Of a stretch of DNA of 64,000 bases, positions 11,805 to 23,523 are shown piece by piece. This DNA comes from Galerina marginata. Its lineage: Eukaryota > Basidiomycota > Agaricomycetes > Agaricales > Galerinaceae. Each line of letters starts with the position of its first letter. Within the stretch, counting starts at the first letter, position 1. Both the position numbers and the translations under genes were made by a program. The notes beneath the pieces were generated by a model, which was not told the DNA's origin, ran no database searches, and worked only from the letters and a program-made list of their open reading frames with translations. The stretch covers positions 3,224,001-3,288,000 of the forward strand of contig JAECYW010000004.1 in assembly GCA_023014335.1 (NCBI GenBank), written 5' to 3'.

Positions 11805-12889
11805 TTAATCGCGTACTTTCAAGTGCAATCCGCCACCTGCGATATTGCGCACGGTGGGAGATATGGTCCTGTCGATTTCGGGAAAATCAGAGTTCGAATA
11901 CTTGAATATTCCGCGATGAAATTGGCGTATGTCACGAATTAGTCTAGATGGGAAAGGGCCGAGCACTGCATCAAACATGATTGTCTTCTCCCTGCGGTAC
12001 AAGGGACCCTCTGAGATCTTCGGAAATAAAGGGTGACCGAGTACAATTTCGGCTATCACACAGCCGATCGAGAAGGTGTCATTGTGTTCGCTGATAGAGA
12101 GCCTTAAACCTTGTGAAAATTTAAGTAGTTGCATGTCACTGACGGTAAGCGCTCACCATATACGGCTTCTGGAGAGCGGTATTGGTCTTGGCCGGAGTAC
12201 CTTGGGAATAATGGACCGTTGTCGAAACGGCCATAGTACGTCAATCGCACTTCAGATGAAGCGAAAACGTTCTGACAACAATTGTGAAGGCAAAATTTAT
12301 TCAATTGGGTATATCGGATCGGAATGAAATGTCGTACCCTATATGTAAATTTACCCTCTTGGTATACCGTTTCTGCAATGCTGTCCCCGTTGACGAATTC
12401 GATGTTCTCCGGAGATATTTCTCCATGGTACATCATTTCACGATGCAAGTCTGCACCGTCATATAAACATTGAAGCAGGATATGTAGTCTTTTTAGTCAC
12501 ATACTTTGGACCAGATGTATAATTTGCAGGGATATTTCACGTTTATGTCGCTTTGTTAGATACAGACTTTCATCCGATAATATGTCCCTCAGGGTTTTGC
12601 CGCTTCCTTTGAATACGACGTAGGTGTAGAGGAGATCAGTGGCTTCCTCGTGGAATTCGGAGTGACTGTGTTCTACATGTTAGCGGGTAATAATTTGCAG
12701 TCATGTTTGTTACGTGCCGCCCATCAGAAGTCCTGGGATTCTTCAGCCATGCCACTTCGCTGATGATAAGACTATCAGGAACTGACGAGCGGTCGAGCGC
12801 TAATATCGCTTTGCTGCTTCCGTCGGATTTATCTGTGGTATGCAGGAGCTGACATTTTGCTCCTTCTTTCGTCACGTTTCTTACAATGT
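11805..12889 (-). CDS. CMGC-like protein kinase fold with degenerate catalytic motifs (pseudokinase), 5' end unresolved
   Basis: Exons supported: complement(join(11805..12109, 12157..12271, 12338..12450, 12505..12646, 12714..12889)), about 283 aa. An upstream exon near 12900-13010 is likely, but I could not join it in phase. The kinase C-lobe is recognisable: SPENI (catalytic loop), QYRSPEAVYG (activation-segment end, as in SRPK/CLK kinases), NDTFSIGCVIAEIVLGHPLF (subdomain IX). The catalytic residues are altered: the catalytic loop reads HGEISPEN instead of HxDxKxxN, the DFG position reads YYG, and the beta-3 Lys appears as ALD. The protein is thus predicted inactive in phosphotransfer. The acceptor at 12647 is a choice between two nearby AG sites. 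Confidence 0.65.
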
Positions 12890-13128
12890 CTGTGTCTAGT
12901 TGTTACCCTTAATATTCACTGCAAAGTTTAGGAATGCTTACATTTACCGGCCACCACTTGTCCGGTAGAGAACCTAAAAATGCGGCAAGCTTAACCTGTA
13001 ACAGGGGGGATGCGACACGGTATGAACTCACTTAGGATAAGTGGGACACATGCTTACCGTTGAGTTGGGAGTATATCTGGCTATGCGCGGACTCTTTTAT
13101 TTATGTCTATATATGCCAGTCGTTCGTT

Positions 13129-13417
13129 GGGGAGTGATGGTGCAATGATTCTCTATTTGTTCAACCAAATATTTCTGACGAGTGTGTATTTTGTTGTTTG
13201 TCACCGACAAATTGAGATAAACCAGGGAGTTTGGCTCCGCGTTGTGTAGGGTTTGGCCGGTTGTTGTAGTCGTCTTTCTGAATTATTGGGGAGTGATGGT
13301 GCAATTATTATCTATTTGTTCAACCAAATATTTCTGACAAGTGTGTATTTTGTCGTTTGTCACCGACAAATTGAGACAAACCAGGGAGTTTGGCTCCGCG
13401 TTGTGTAGGGTTTGGCC
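13129..13417. repeat. Tandem duplication, period about 159 bp
   Basis: A unit beginning GGGGAGTGATGGTGCAAT at 13129 recurs at 13288 with a few substitutions and ends near 13417. Both copies share the stretch ending in GGTTTGGCC. A weaker third echo (TTTGGCCTGTTGTTGTT) follows near 13487. Confidence 0.8.
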
Positions 13418-13627
13418 TTTTGTTGTCCTAGTTTGAGAGATAAATAATATCAAATCCATCACACTCCGACCTCCTTTGATATATTTGGCCTGTTGTTGTT
13501 CAGGTTTGAGTGATAACCAATATTAAACCCAGTACAGCCTGATTCCGAAATCTCATACATTGACGCGATCTTGTCATGGTGCTTGTGTTGACATAGGAAA
13601 ATAAATAATAATAATCTCGCTTGGTCG

Positions 13628-13701
13628 TTCAAAACGGGGACAAATTCGTTACAAACAAAACTCACCTGGGTGATCAAAATGGGGACAAATTCGATACAAA
13701 C
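13628..13701. repeat. Short direct repeat, two units of about 29 bp, 45-bp spacing
   Basis: TCAAAACGGGGACAAATTCG at about 13629 recurs as TCAAAATGGGGACAAATTCG at about 13674. Both are followed by nearly the same bases. Confidence 0.7.
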
Positions 13702-14746
13702 GGACGCATACACAGCTGTTCAGTACTCCCATGGCCATGGAGCTCGTGTATGTTGTTTAAGTGAATATTGTTTTTCGTGACCGCGGCTGTCGATGGGTAT
13801 AGGTCATATGGCGATATTGGATGTAGTATTTTTTCTTCTTTTGTTACATTTATCCTAAGTCGTATGCAGCGTTAATTTATAATTCGTTAAGGTTTTTTGG
13901 TTGTGTATATCCTGAACGGTGACTTAGTTGTGTCGTCGGCAGTATAGACCTGGCGTCTTGTCCTCGGTACGAAGCGCTTCCTCACTCTGTACCTCAGGGA
14001 AAACAGCTCATCGTAGGTAAGGTCTATGTTCGTTGTCTCATTAGTTTCATACGGAATAGTGGATGGATGCAGGGATATTGGTTTCCGTGGTTCTGGAAAA
14101 TCGTTTAGGCAGGCTACGAAGAGCGGTTTATTGGATTACCTTGTCCGTTGCTTGTGCATTGAAGTGGCTTGGTGTTAACAATTCTTCCTCGTGTTTTGGA
14201 GACTCGTATGCTATCTCTTTTGTCTGTGTATATACAATTCCGCATACACGCGGGCAGGGACATTCCAACGTGGGTCAAGTCGATTCTCATGCAAAATATG
14301 TGGACATACCGATGAGGTTAGATTTTGAGGTGATATGCTCTCTTTTTTCATCCTTGAAATGACAGGCGCAGGATGTTGTTGCACCGCTTGGAACGAGATT
14401 ATTGCTCGGCCTCGGTAGTATGATTTTACCGTCTGGTCTTCTGGGGAAAAGTACACAAGATGGGACACATTGAGTATTCATGTCTGGAGGGTGATCACTT
14501 GAGACCAGCCCCGAGTTCGTCCGTCTTAAAGGTATCCAAGCATAAGCCGAATAAGGGAACTTGTTAAGCGCCGTCAAGATGTACGTGTTGCCAGGCAGCG
14601 CACGCGGTGTTCATTTTGGTTCTCATGTCGTCGGGGCGTGGGTTCCGGTTAGATAGTCTTTCTCAGAGGGAATGTTGAGCATATAACTTGGGTACCGTAA
14701 AGTGCAGTCGATCTTAAGTTACTCTTAATTTGCCTCACGCTCATTG

Positions 14747-15512
14747 ATGTACGGGTACGCGACCGGACTTGCTGTTGCCTTCGGTTGTACTTACGCATTT
14801 CCCTTTACTAGGGAAGGTAACCTGGGCATGTTCTCGAACGCTGAATACGCTATACAAAGGCAGAGCGATCTGATGTTTCTAAATCGTCGCGAGATTAATT
14901 CCAAAGTGGGTGGTATGGCGCCTACAACAAATCGGCATGTTCCCGCGGGTCAAGTAGAAAAGGCGACTCTTATTCAGGAAGGCAATACGGCGAAAAATGA
15001 TATCCAAAACCCTCATATCACGCTCCCGGTCGCTCTTGCCAATGTAAGAAGTCAGCTTGATATATTATCGTGAAGTAAATTGACTGTTAGATTCAGTATC
15101 TTAAAGACCTACCGGCATCTCTGCGCATTCTCGATGCAGGATCTTTGTGGGTCGTTAATACGCTGTTAAATGCGGCGGTAAACTTAGAGTGATGACGTAG
15201 GCCAGTGCCGACTGAATCTCAGGAGAATAAGGATGGTCAATACCTCTCCCAAATATTTAAGAACGCCAGGAGTGTTGTCGATGACGATCCTATGAAATCG
15301 ATGCAGGCAGCTGCTGCGTCGGATTTATTAGAATCGATCGGTACGGTTCCAGGTTTTCAGTCGTTGAAGGCGCAAGGTGACAATTCTTACGGTATGGTAC
15401 ACACTGGATGTTTATGGCTGTAATTAACTTACTAGGTCGTACAGGCGACATGTCGCGGGTGTTTCCTGGAGAGTTCTCAGTGAATCCGTACAGAGGTTAT
15501 CTTCAGTCTTGA
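14747..15512 (+). CDS. Orphan protein, 209 aa, hydrophobic N-terminus
   Basis: Model: join(14747..15043, 15091..15177, 15223..15391, 15436..15512). All four exons join in frame with introns of 44-47 nt. The N-terminus (YGYATGLAVAFGCTYAFP) looks like a weak signal peptide or anchor; the rest is polar with an Ala-rich helical part (MKSMQAAAASDLLESIG). I do not recognise the family. It lies between the pseudokinase and the second F-box gene. Confidence 0.6.
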
Positions 15513-16177
15513 TGGAGCTTAAGAATTGTATAAAATTAGTTCATGTTCTTCACCAGACTAGATGTTGACGTTTTAGCTATTACGGATTTCCCGTTATATC
15601 ATTTATGTTCGTCCTATTGCCGTAAGGCGTAATTGGTGTTCGCCCGCACTTTACATTATGTATCCGCAATATGATATTTAAGTTATCTGGTGTCATAAAG
15701 GTGCAAGAATTCGATTCTGTGGTCAGCCACCTTAGATGACGTCACTATTTGATCTGCATAATATGCACTGCCACAAGCGCCTGGCAGCACACTTGTGTCC
15801 AGTGTACTTATGCCGACTGATTGATTTACAGGATTTACGACCCGATAAGATAATTAGGTTTAGTCAATTTGATCGAACTTACCTGACGCGTCGGTGAACG
15901 TCTGTGGGCGCCTCCTCCCCTCCCTCTGCGACGCGCAATAGCGCATTCGACAGTTCTCGACGCTCGGGCTAACTTGAGTTGCTCGCTTCCCGCTTTGTCC
16001 ATCGAATTCCCTGTGCTCTCTCCACCCGATCTACCTCTCTGGCGGCCCGCTCCTTCAATGCGGAGTTAGTGATCGTAACAGTGCGAAAAATATGATTCGG
16101 TTCATGAACAAGTAACTGTTGTACACTATTTTTTATATGTTTCTGTTCTGTTCTATTCTGATTTATTCTATTCCAAT
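15513..16177. other. Convergent intergenic region, no gene seen
   Basis: No supported coding sequence is present. A GC-richer patch lies around 15900-16060. Confidence 0.4.
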
Positions 16178-17328
16178 TTATTCACGACTTCGTTTCTGGT
16201 AGATTTCCTTCTCCGCTGACGTCAGTGGGAGGGGGGTGTTGTAGATCACGTCCCAGAATAAAGGATACTCGTTGTTATAGTCGTCATTGCTTTCGTTGTC
16301 CTCATTGGAGATGGCATCTTCGCGCATAACCCACTCGTTACGGAGCAGGTCCCTGTCCCAGTGGATTGTCCCAAAGTTGACGCTCTCAAGGTGCTGCCTT
16401 ATCATAGCTGACTCCGCTACGTGAGATTTTTGCTGTTTGAGCGCATATTCTTGGGGTAAAATGAACATAGGACGTAATATAGTCCAATCGTTGAGGTGGA
16501 AGGCTCGTAGTTTAGGAAATATCGGAGGAGTAGTGGAAAGTATATGTGATGCCTCCTGTTTTTTTATGCTCAGAATTAGGTTTTTATTGCGATAGTGGTT
16601 GGTATACTGACGAGAGCGTTAGCACGGAGCGTGCGTATCATGAGTTTTTCGACATTAGGAAAAGAAGCTGCAAGTGACCACATAGGTGAAGCAATACGCG
16701 AACCGAAGAAGTATTTGAGGGTGAGAATGAGTTCGCGAATGATGTAGTTGCGGTTTGTACCGTTCGTCGTGACGTCGATAAAATTCGTGAAGTCTTTAAG
16801 GTTCATGGTTTCGGTGACGCAGATTGAGGTGATATTTCGGGTTCGAGCTAGGTTAATTAGTTCGATGGCGCCGTGTAAGATCAACGTTTTCAAGTCAGCT
16901 AAGCAGTGAAGAATGTCTGGTTCCAGCCTGATGTCGTATTTCTGTGAGGGTCGGAAATCGGTGTTCACAATTGAGCGTTTGATGAGCAGCTGCAGGAGTT
17001 TCTCTGAGTGGCTCGGGCCAGCGCTTAGCGTCAACTTCTGTAGTAAATCCATGTTGGGGATGGCGTCGCAGAGTAGGCGGTATGTCAGCGTGACGTCGGA
17101 TTCTGACGTTACGAAATAGCGTAGGTCTCTGACATACTTCCCATAGTCCTTATCCGATTCGGTGATGGTTTTGAAGAATCTTCTAGCACGCCAGTCTGAT
17201 ATTGTGACTCGACGATACATGAGCCTGGAGGTTGTGCCGTGTAATGTCCAGCAAGTATGTACCATCGATAGCTGATCTTTGCGCGGGAGGTAGGTGCCGA
17301 TTTCGCTAAGTAATTCGTTCGCGAGCAT
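16178..17328 (-). CDS. F-box protein (copy 2 of a paralogous pair)
   Basis: Model: complement(join(16178..16555, 16612..17328)), 364 aa. Start is the ATG at 17328. The N-terminal F-box (LANELLSEIGTYLPRKDQLS) and the body align with the plus-strand gene at 2629-3824, including the intron position after ...NALV. Here the intron is 56 nt with a GTCAGT donor. The tail is acidic and Asn-rich (SNEDNESNDDYNNEYPLFW). It probably acts as an SCF adaptor with unknown substrate. Compared with copy 1 it lacks the Gly/Ser-rich insert near residue 130. Confidence 0.75.
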
Positions 17329-17805
17329 AGGCAATATTATAGCATAATTTCTGGGACGTTCAACCCTGGTTGATGGTGGTAATGTCAGTAGTTAGAACTG
17401 GTTTGAGTTGGGGATTGCTCACGGGGTGATGTGTGCGTCTGACACCATTGTTGCGGGATGTTCTGACGGTTCGAGTTAATCAGCATTGATTTTATAGCCA
17501 TCGAGAAGTTAAGCATTGGATGTAGCTTGTTTGTGGTGAAGCGGATCGTCTCGTGTAAATATTGCTAAGGGACACCTGTCGTTCGTGTTTGTTTATATTG
17601 AGTGATTGTTTAATGTTTATGCAGTATGTGCTGCTGCTTATGTTTGTTCTCACAACGTTCAAGAACTTTTTGTTCAACCCACCCAGCCCCGAGTCCTTCC
17701 GTCTTGTTGGTTTCTTGCTGTCTTCGTTGGATAGTAAAGACGGCCTTATATAAAACATGGCCTCGTTCTGCTATATTTTGCTCGTCTTTTCTTGCCTTAG
17801 CGATC
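17329..17805. other. Divergent intergenic region
   Basis: This is the region upstream of both the F-box copy 2 and the 332-aa orphan. A CT-rich stretch precedes the plus-strand start. No other feature is seen. Confidence 0.4.
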
Positions 17806-19135
17806 ATGGACACTCAACGTGATTTTTGGGTCCGTTTAACTCAACAGCTAGTCCTTTACCAACAGAAGGCAGTTAATCTCACCAGCTATGAAGCATATCC
17901 TTTCCCGGGAAGGTTAGAGGAGTTATCCTAGTGAGCTTTCAGCGCCATCACAAATGTCTTATCTCATGTAATGCTAATTCTTGAAGCCCCGTTGATTACG
18001 CGGGTAACGTTGTTGCCCCAGATCAACTTCTCGCCCATTCTCGGAGCCATGCGTTCCCTTTTCCGGCGTGTTTTCATGGCTGTGATTCGAGGATCGTTAC
18101 CACTGAAGCCGGCGGTAAAGGTGGTATGAAGACCGTTCACTTAATGTGCGGATCGAAACTCTCGGGTGGTAGATGCGCCTTCCACGGTCGGTGGTCTTTA
18201 CTGTTGATTGATGGCGGCACGATTTTCATTGCGCATTCTAGTCGATTTGACTAAAATCCTTTCTGGGGTTGGAGGGGCGGTCAGATTCGCTCATTATCGA
18301 TTTCGTCAAGGTTTCATATTTTGCAAGGTGTCACCGTCATTGTGCTTAAAAATTCTCCAGCAGGAAGTGCTGATTCCTCAGCTGGTCTGCCAACTCCCGT
18401 CTCTATGTCCTCCATGGATTCTGTGGCCGATAGTTCGCGTATGTCGACTGACGAGGACTTTCCATCAACTCCAGTTATCAAAACGGAGTTTTCTGATGTT
18501 GTGCCCGCATCACCTAGCTCATACGATTCCGATGATATGGATTCCGATGATATGGACTCGTTCATCAACGACAGTAGTTCAGTGGACGAAGATGGTTATA
18601 GCACCGACATCAGTGGAGACAGTTGCACGTCGGATGACGGAAGTTACACCACGGATTCTAGCGATGGTGACAGTTGCCTGAGCGAATTAATCCTCGATGA
18701 TGCCGTGTTAACGCATGGTAATGGTTCGTCAAGTGGCAGCCAAAGCACTCATGACTCCTTGCACCGCGTGCCAGCCTCCAATGGTAGAGTATACTTGTGA
18801 TCCTTTACATCATGAAACTGACTGTGTTGCAAGTTGATGGTTTGCCACGAGGCTCTCGTATAATTGTGCATGCCAGTCGTGTCACGATCAGAAAGGGTCC
18901 GAAGAAATCAAAGGGTATGTTCGAATTCGTGGTCTGTTGTCGTATTTTAATATATTGATTCGTTCGTATTTTTGTTTTAGCCCTTCTCGACGCGGATGCG
19001 TATCCCTTGCTCGCCCGTCGAGATGGTTTACCGGCTATCGCATCGTGCCTGGAGCCTAGCTCTCGCGATTTCAATAACGAATTATTCTTGTCGCAAATCA
19101 TGACCGATTCTCACAACCGTGAGGTTGTTTATTGA
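17806..19135 (+). CDS. Orphan protein, 332 aa, Cys/His cluster plus acidic Ser/Asp-rich region
   Basis: Model: join(17806..17912, 17987..18186, 18328..18783, 18834..18914, 18981..19135). The frame is kept throughout. Residues about 70-102 contain a Cys/His set (ACFHGCDS, MCGSKLSGGRCAFHG) that may bind zinc, arranged like small GRF-type zinc fingers. A long Ser/Asp/Glu-rich tract follows (SSYDSDDMDSDDMDS and onward), and the C-terminus is basic then mixed (HASRVTIRKGPKKSK). The fold suggests a nucleic-acid- or chromatin-associated protein, but this is inference. The 141-nt third intron is the longest here and could hide a small exon. The stop lies 48 bp from the start of the 5-kb element. Confidence 0.6.
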
Positions 19136-19183
19136 TAGGCCAGCCTTGTAGGCTATATTTATATATGATACACTGGAATAATG

Positions 19184-19884
19184 CAGAGGCATGTTATACA
19201 TCCAGACCAGGTTTGGCCCATACTGCCTAAAGGCAGTCCCCATGTATCACGTATCTCTATAGTGGTTGGGGCTGCTGGGGGTGGGTATATGGACGTTCTA
19301 GGGTGCGGGGCATAGTAAATACATGTAAACAATGCTCCCAATGGTGTCGGGCACTGTATAATGGGTGCTGCTCATCATTTGGGCGCTCCAGGGCGCCTTT
19401 AGGCGCGGGAATAAATCATTCAGGGTCTTCAAATATTGATAACCATTAATTTTGGCTGCTGCTCGTCATTGGGGGCGCCCTTCGGGGCGGAAAAAGCGCC
19501 AGGGGGTGTATTTTGGTACCCACATTCCATCTGGGATGTTGGTCACCCCGTCGGGGCGGCGGGATGGGCTCTAGAAGAAATGTGACCCCTCCCAGAAGTC
19601 CCGCCGGGGTCCTAGTTCCATTTTCGGACGCGTTCGCGCCTTTTCGGTAGCTGTTGCCTGTGCGATAAAAATAGATCCGGTCGGTATTCATGCAATATTG
19701 CCTGCATTTTTTCCGTCCCCTCGTGTATTAACGCGTAGTTTAAATGTACTCGTAAATACAAACCTAATGATGTAATTTTTACTCTGAAAAACGGCCTGGA
19801 AAGGCTCAGCCGACGGGTTGTGCTTACGGGCTCCGTTGGATGAGTGTTATAAATAGATTTCTTGCAAATGCCCACCGTTTTCGC
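19184..19884. repeat. Left terminal inverted repeat
   Basis: This is the reverse complement of 23524-24223, nearly identical over most of its length. Matching breaks down gradually at 19861-19884, next to the core. Confidence 0.85.
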
Positions 19885-20138
19885 TGTAGTTTGAGCTCAA
19901 TGTCCTGATTCCTCCGGTGTTCTCTAGACAGATGTACTCTACAGGACATTGTGAATGTAATGATGCCCATTTCATGGTGTAATATGCCCTGGAAGATTTC
20001 CATAAACTCTATATCTACTCGATGCTCATTTTCCGAGGCCTCTGCTGGCGCAGCCTTCGTTCCAAGCCACAGATCCTGTGAAATTATATTATATATGCTA
20101 CTTATTCTACGTACATGTAAACGACTGAATAAATAAGA

Positions 20139-20375
20139 GAGGTTCGCGTTAGAGCTGGTATCTCTAACGCGAACCTCGGAGTTGGGAATGTGCCCTCCGA
20201 GCTCGCCGGCCTTCCAGGACGTCCCGGTGGTTAGACCGCGTAGGAGGCGACGACGGCGGGCGGGCGAGGCTAGGAGACCACGAACACTGACGTTCGTGGT
20301 CTCCCTATCCGATCCACGTGTTGGGAGCGACAAAAGATCAACAAGAGGATGGAGTCTGCGGGACTCCATCCTCTC
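20139..20375. repeat. Series of three perfect hairpins
   Basis: Three perfect inverted repeats with short loops follow each other. Arms 20139-20154/20162-20177 are 16 bp with a 7-nt loop. Arms 20273-20285/20292-20304 are 13 bp with a 6-nt loop. Arms 20345-20357/20363-20375 are 13 bp with a 5-nt loop. The arm sequences are unrelated to each other. Confidence 0.85.
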
Positions 20376-22048
20376 TGTCTGTCTTTGATAGCGAGGGTAA
20401 GATAGGGAGCAGCAGCAGCGGTTTGAGGTGCTGCTGGTCCTCCGCTTGTTTCCCGAGCCGAGCCAGCAGCAGCAAGGGCGGCCGCTACCGCTCCCTCGTC
20501 GCCCTCGCTCTCGCCTCACGGACCCAGCAGCGGCAGCAGCCAGAATTGCCACCGCTGCTATCCCACTAGGCCACGTCCTCGCCCCCGTCGTCCTCGCCCA
20601 GTAGCGGCCATTTTCGCTCGTGTTGTCGTCCGCGAAGGGTCGAAGTACCAAAGTTGCTGCTACTGCTACCCTCGTCGCGGTTGCTGTTGCCAGCTACCTC
20701 GAACCTCACCCTCGTATCGGTGGCGGTTGGGGTCGTTTTGAGGTGAGGTGCACGGGCATGCATACAGAGGGGTGTTGAAGGCGACGGCAGGTGCCTGGGA
20801 CCACGGCGCGGTCATTGAAGCGATATCGAAAGGGAGGGAGGTGATGCAAGCCGCCAGCGGAATTCCCGGGCTCGAGTATTCGACGCTGGATGCTTCGCAC
20901 CTTGGGTAGTGGAGTGGGCGGCGAGGAGCTGGGGGTGCGGGAGCGAGACTCAGTCGTAGACTGAATGTGCGGCGACCGGGAGGAAGAGGGGGTCGAGGAA
21001 TGCGTAGGCGCTGCGGCGTGTGTGGCATTCGATGGCACCGCGGATGTTCGGCCAGGTGGGTTGCCTTGGATGTCGGCGGCGAATGCGGGCTGGTGGGGAC
21101 AGCCGTTCTTCTCCTTCTCCCTTCCTATTCCCTCGCTCTCCCTCCCTATGCCCTGGCCGTGCTTCCCTATGCCCTCCCCTTTCCAGCCAGTCTCTACCCG
21201 AAAGCGCCGGCCCACATGCTTGGTGCGAGGGGCGCGCGACGTCGTTAGGCTTTCATTAGTTTAGTTCGTGTACCTATTAAACTTAGATTATAAGAAGAGA
21301 GTAAAGAAAGAAAAAAACTTACAGGCGAATTCTTGAAGCCTTGGGGGGCGGGACAGCCAAGGTAGAGAGGTGGTGGTGGTTGGAAGACGCTCAAGATTCA
21401 ACCATCAACAACATTGATCTGGCCTCGGCAGGGCGGGCCGGATAATCTCCGGTTCTTCGTCGACGTCGTCGGCAACGTCCCTGTAGCCTCTACAGCATAT
21501 CTTAGACCTAGTGTACTACTAGTATATGTTTGAAATGTACTTAAGAGTTTAATTTTGGCTATTACATGAATGAAGACTGGAATTCCCGTTCATTAAGCTA
21601 AGTGTATAGAGAACCTCTGAAATTGCAAGTGAATTTGATCATTCGTGCATTTCAAGCTAACAAAAGATATCTAGGGTATACATAATCTATTCCAGCTCAG
21701 TAATGTATCTAAAAACTGTTATAATAGACTATATAATCCCCTGGACTCTTTTTTCAAACTTGGGAAAGCCTCGACCTCATGAAAACCATGTATCAAGCTC
21801 GCGGTTGAGGCGACGATCACCACGCTCAGAGGTGTGAAGCCGTTCCATAGCATTAAAAAGCCAAAGAAACCGTCTGATGTACTCAAATACAGCGGTAAGT
21901 AATTTTTAAATATATTCTGGTATCCATTTTAATATTTGCCATTCGCGTTAACGTCGTCCGAGACTCGTTTGACGACGAGTGAGTCTTGACGGATTGGCCG
22001 GCCCGTTTAAGGCAGCCAATCATATCTTTCGCCGAAGACGCCGAACGT

Positions 22049-22654
22049 AAGATCAACAGCCATCAACGGTGGTTGATCTTGCTCCTGGCCATCACCACCG
22101 ACCTTTTCCCTCCAGAGATTGTTTTGTAAGTTTTTTGTTACGAATTAATATTGTTCTATTGCTCAATTTCTAGCTTACTAGGTAGTATACTGCTCGACCG
22201 GTTTGGTACCACGTCGCGAGCCCCCCCTCACATCGAGGGCTGTGGGCCGACGTTCCAACGACTTCGGGTGGGAATAGGGTGAAAGACAACGAGGGGAGAC
22301 CCTGGAGAGGGAGACCTGCCCGGTACGTCGCGCGAGACGGGTCGAAATACGACCCGTCTTGCTCTTCTTCTTACCCTGCACAACCACTGCTCATTCGCAC
22401 CGCGGGAGACTGGTTCCAGGCCCTCTGCCGCTGCCTACACCGATACCGACCCCACTTACGACCCCACCTCCCAATACCCCCTCCGCCTTTCGTTCCCACG
22501 AAGCGCCCGCGACCAGCAGAAGGAGCAGCAGCGGTAGCGCTGCTGCTCCTATGACACGAATGCTCTAGACGTCGGCAGCAGCAGCAGCAACACGGCTGCT
22601 GCTCTACTAGTGTGACGAGGACGGCGTGGCGAGGAGGCAACGATATCCGTTGCC
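22049..22654. repeat. Second series of hairpins in the element core
   Basis: Perfect arms are at 22049-22057/22072-22080 (9 bp), 22335-22344/22350-22359 (10 bp, loop AAATA), 22521-22532/22539-22550 (12 bp, CAG/CTG) and 22636-22642/22648-22654 (7 bp). A further CAG/CTG hairpin lies around 22574-22603. Confidence 0.75.
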
Positions 22655-23523
22655 CCCTCCCCTCACTTTCACCTCTCGAGACACCCTTACCCCGGCCTCG
22701 TGCTCGTGGTCGACGCCTTCACTCGTCCGCTACCCCTCCGCCCTTCCTCGTACCGCAGACGTCACCTCCATCAATACCGCCAGCACCTCCATTTTCCTAT
22801 CCGTCATCGCCCGGCTTACGACGACCGAAGGCCAACACGAACCGCGAAGGACGAATGCGAATGCGGGGGAATTCGCGTTCGTTGGCTTTTTGGCCCCTCG
22901 CCCTCCGTCACTGCCCACTGCCCCCTGGCGACGTCTCCCAACCCGCAGTCCACGTCACACGTGGGATGCGATGCATGGGAGATGACGATTGGGAGTACGA
23001 AGTGGAGCACAGGCTGCGGCATCGGAGATTGCTGCAGCCTGATTGCCACTCATCGTGATACGACGGCAAAGCGAGGTGAGTGGGCTGGGGATGGCGCCGA
23101 ACGTTTAACGCGACACCCACCTCCGGTGCTCACCTTCCAATCCGCCCACCCACCCACAGCACGAGTGAGCAGCCCGGGATCGACGGCGTGATTGCGACGG
23201 CGTGAATGCGACGGCGCAGTGGGGTAGCAAAGGAGGCTCGGTGGGAGATGAGAGCAGGCTGCAGGTACAGACGCTGTTCTCCCTGCATTATTGAGTAAGT
23301 ATCGACATACTAGGTGGTCTTAATAAGTACCAAGTATTCGTAGAATATCCGTCAATATAATTCAATGTTTCTATCTACCCACCCGGATAAACCTTGAGGG
23401 AATAATCAGGCATTCTCCCGGGGTAGTAGCTATAAAATTAGTACTGTTAGCTTCAGATTTTTGTGGTTATTATGATGGTGCATATAAAAGTAAAGGGAGC
23501 AAAAAGCTGAGCCCAGGGTATGG

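Larger units (their letters stand above)
12890..14746. other. Gene-poor region with tandem repeats
   Basis: Apart from a probable 5' exon of the kinase-like gene near its left end and the repeats listed separately, I find no coding chain. Confidence 0.45.

Noticed and set aside
12661..12713. Frameshift in the pseudokinase N-lobe
   Set aside because: A 65-nt or similar intron with a GTAACA donor and an AG acceptor restores frame, so no frameshift is needed.
815..13375. GTTTGTCACCGACAAA shared by the Helitron-type gene and the 13.1-13.4-kb repeats
   Set aside because: Too short to imply relation; in the first case it is explained by coding for FVGDK.
19824..20651. 275-aa minus-strand ORF in the 5-kb element
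   Set aside because: Arg/Ser/Ala low-complexity in GC-rich hairpin DNA, running into the inverted repeat; no motif of a transposase or other family.
22612..23191. Overlapping Pro/Arg-rich ORFs in the element core
   Set aside because: Open in several frames at once because of GC-rich composition; no family resemblance.
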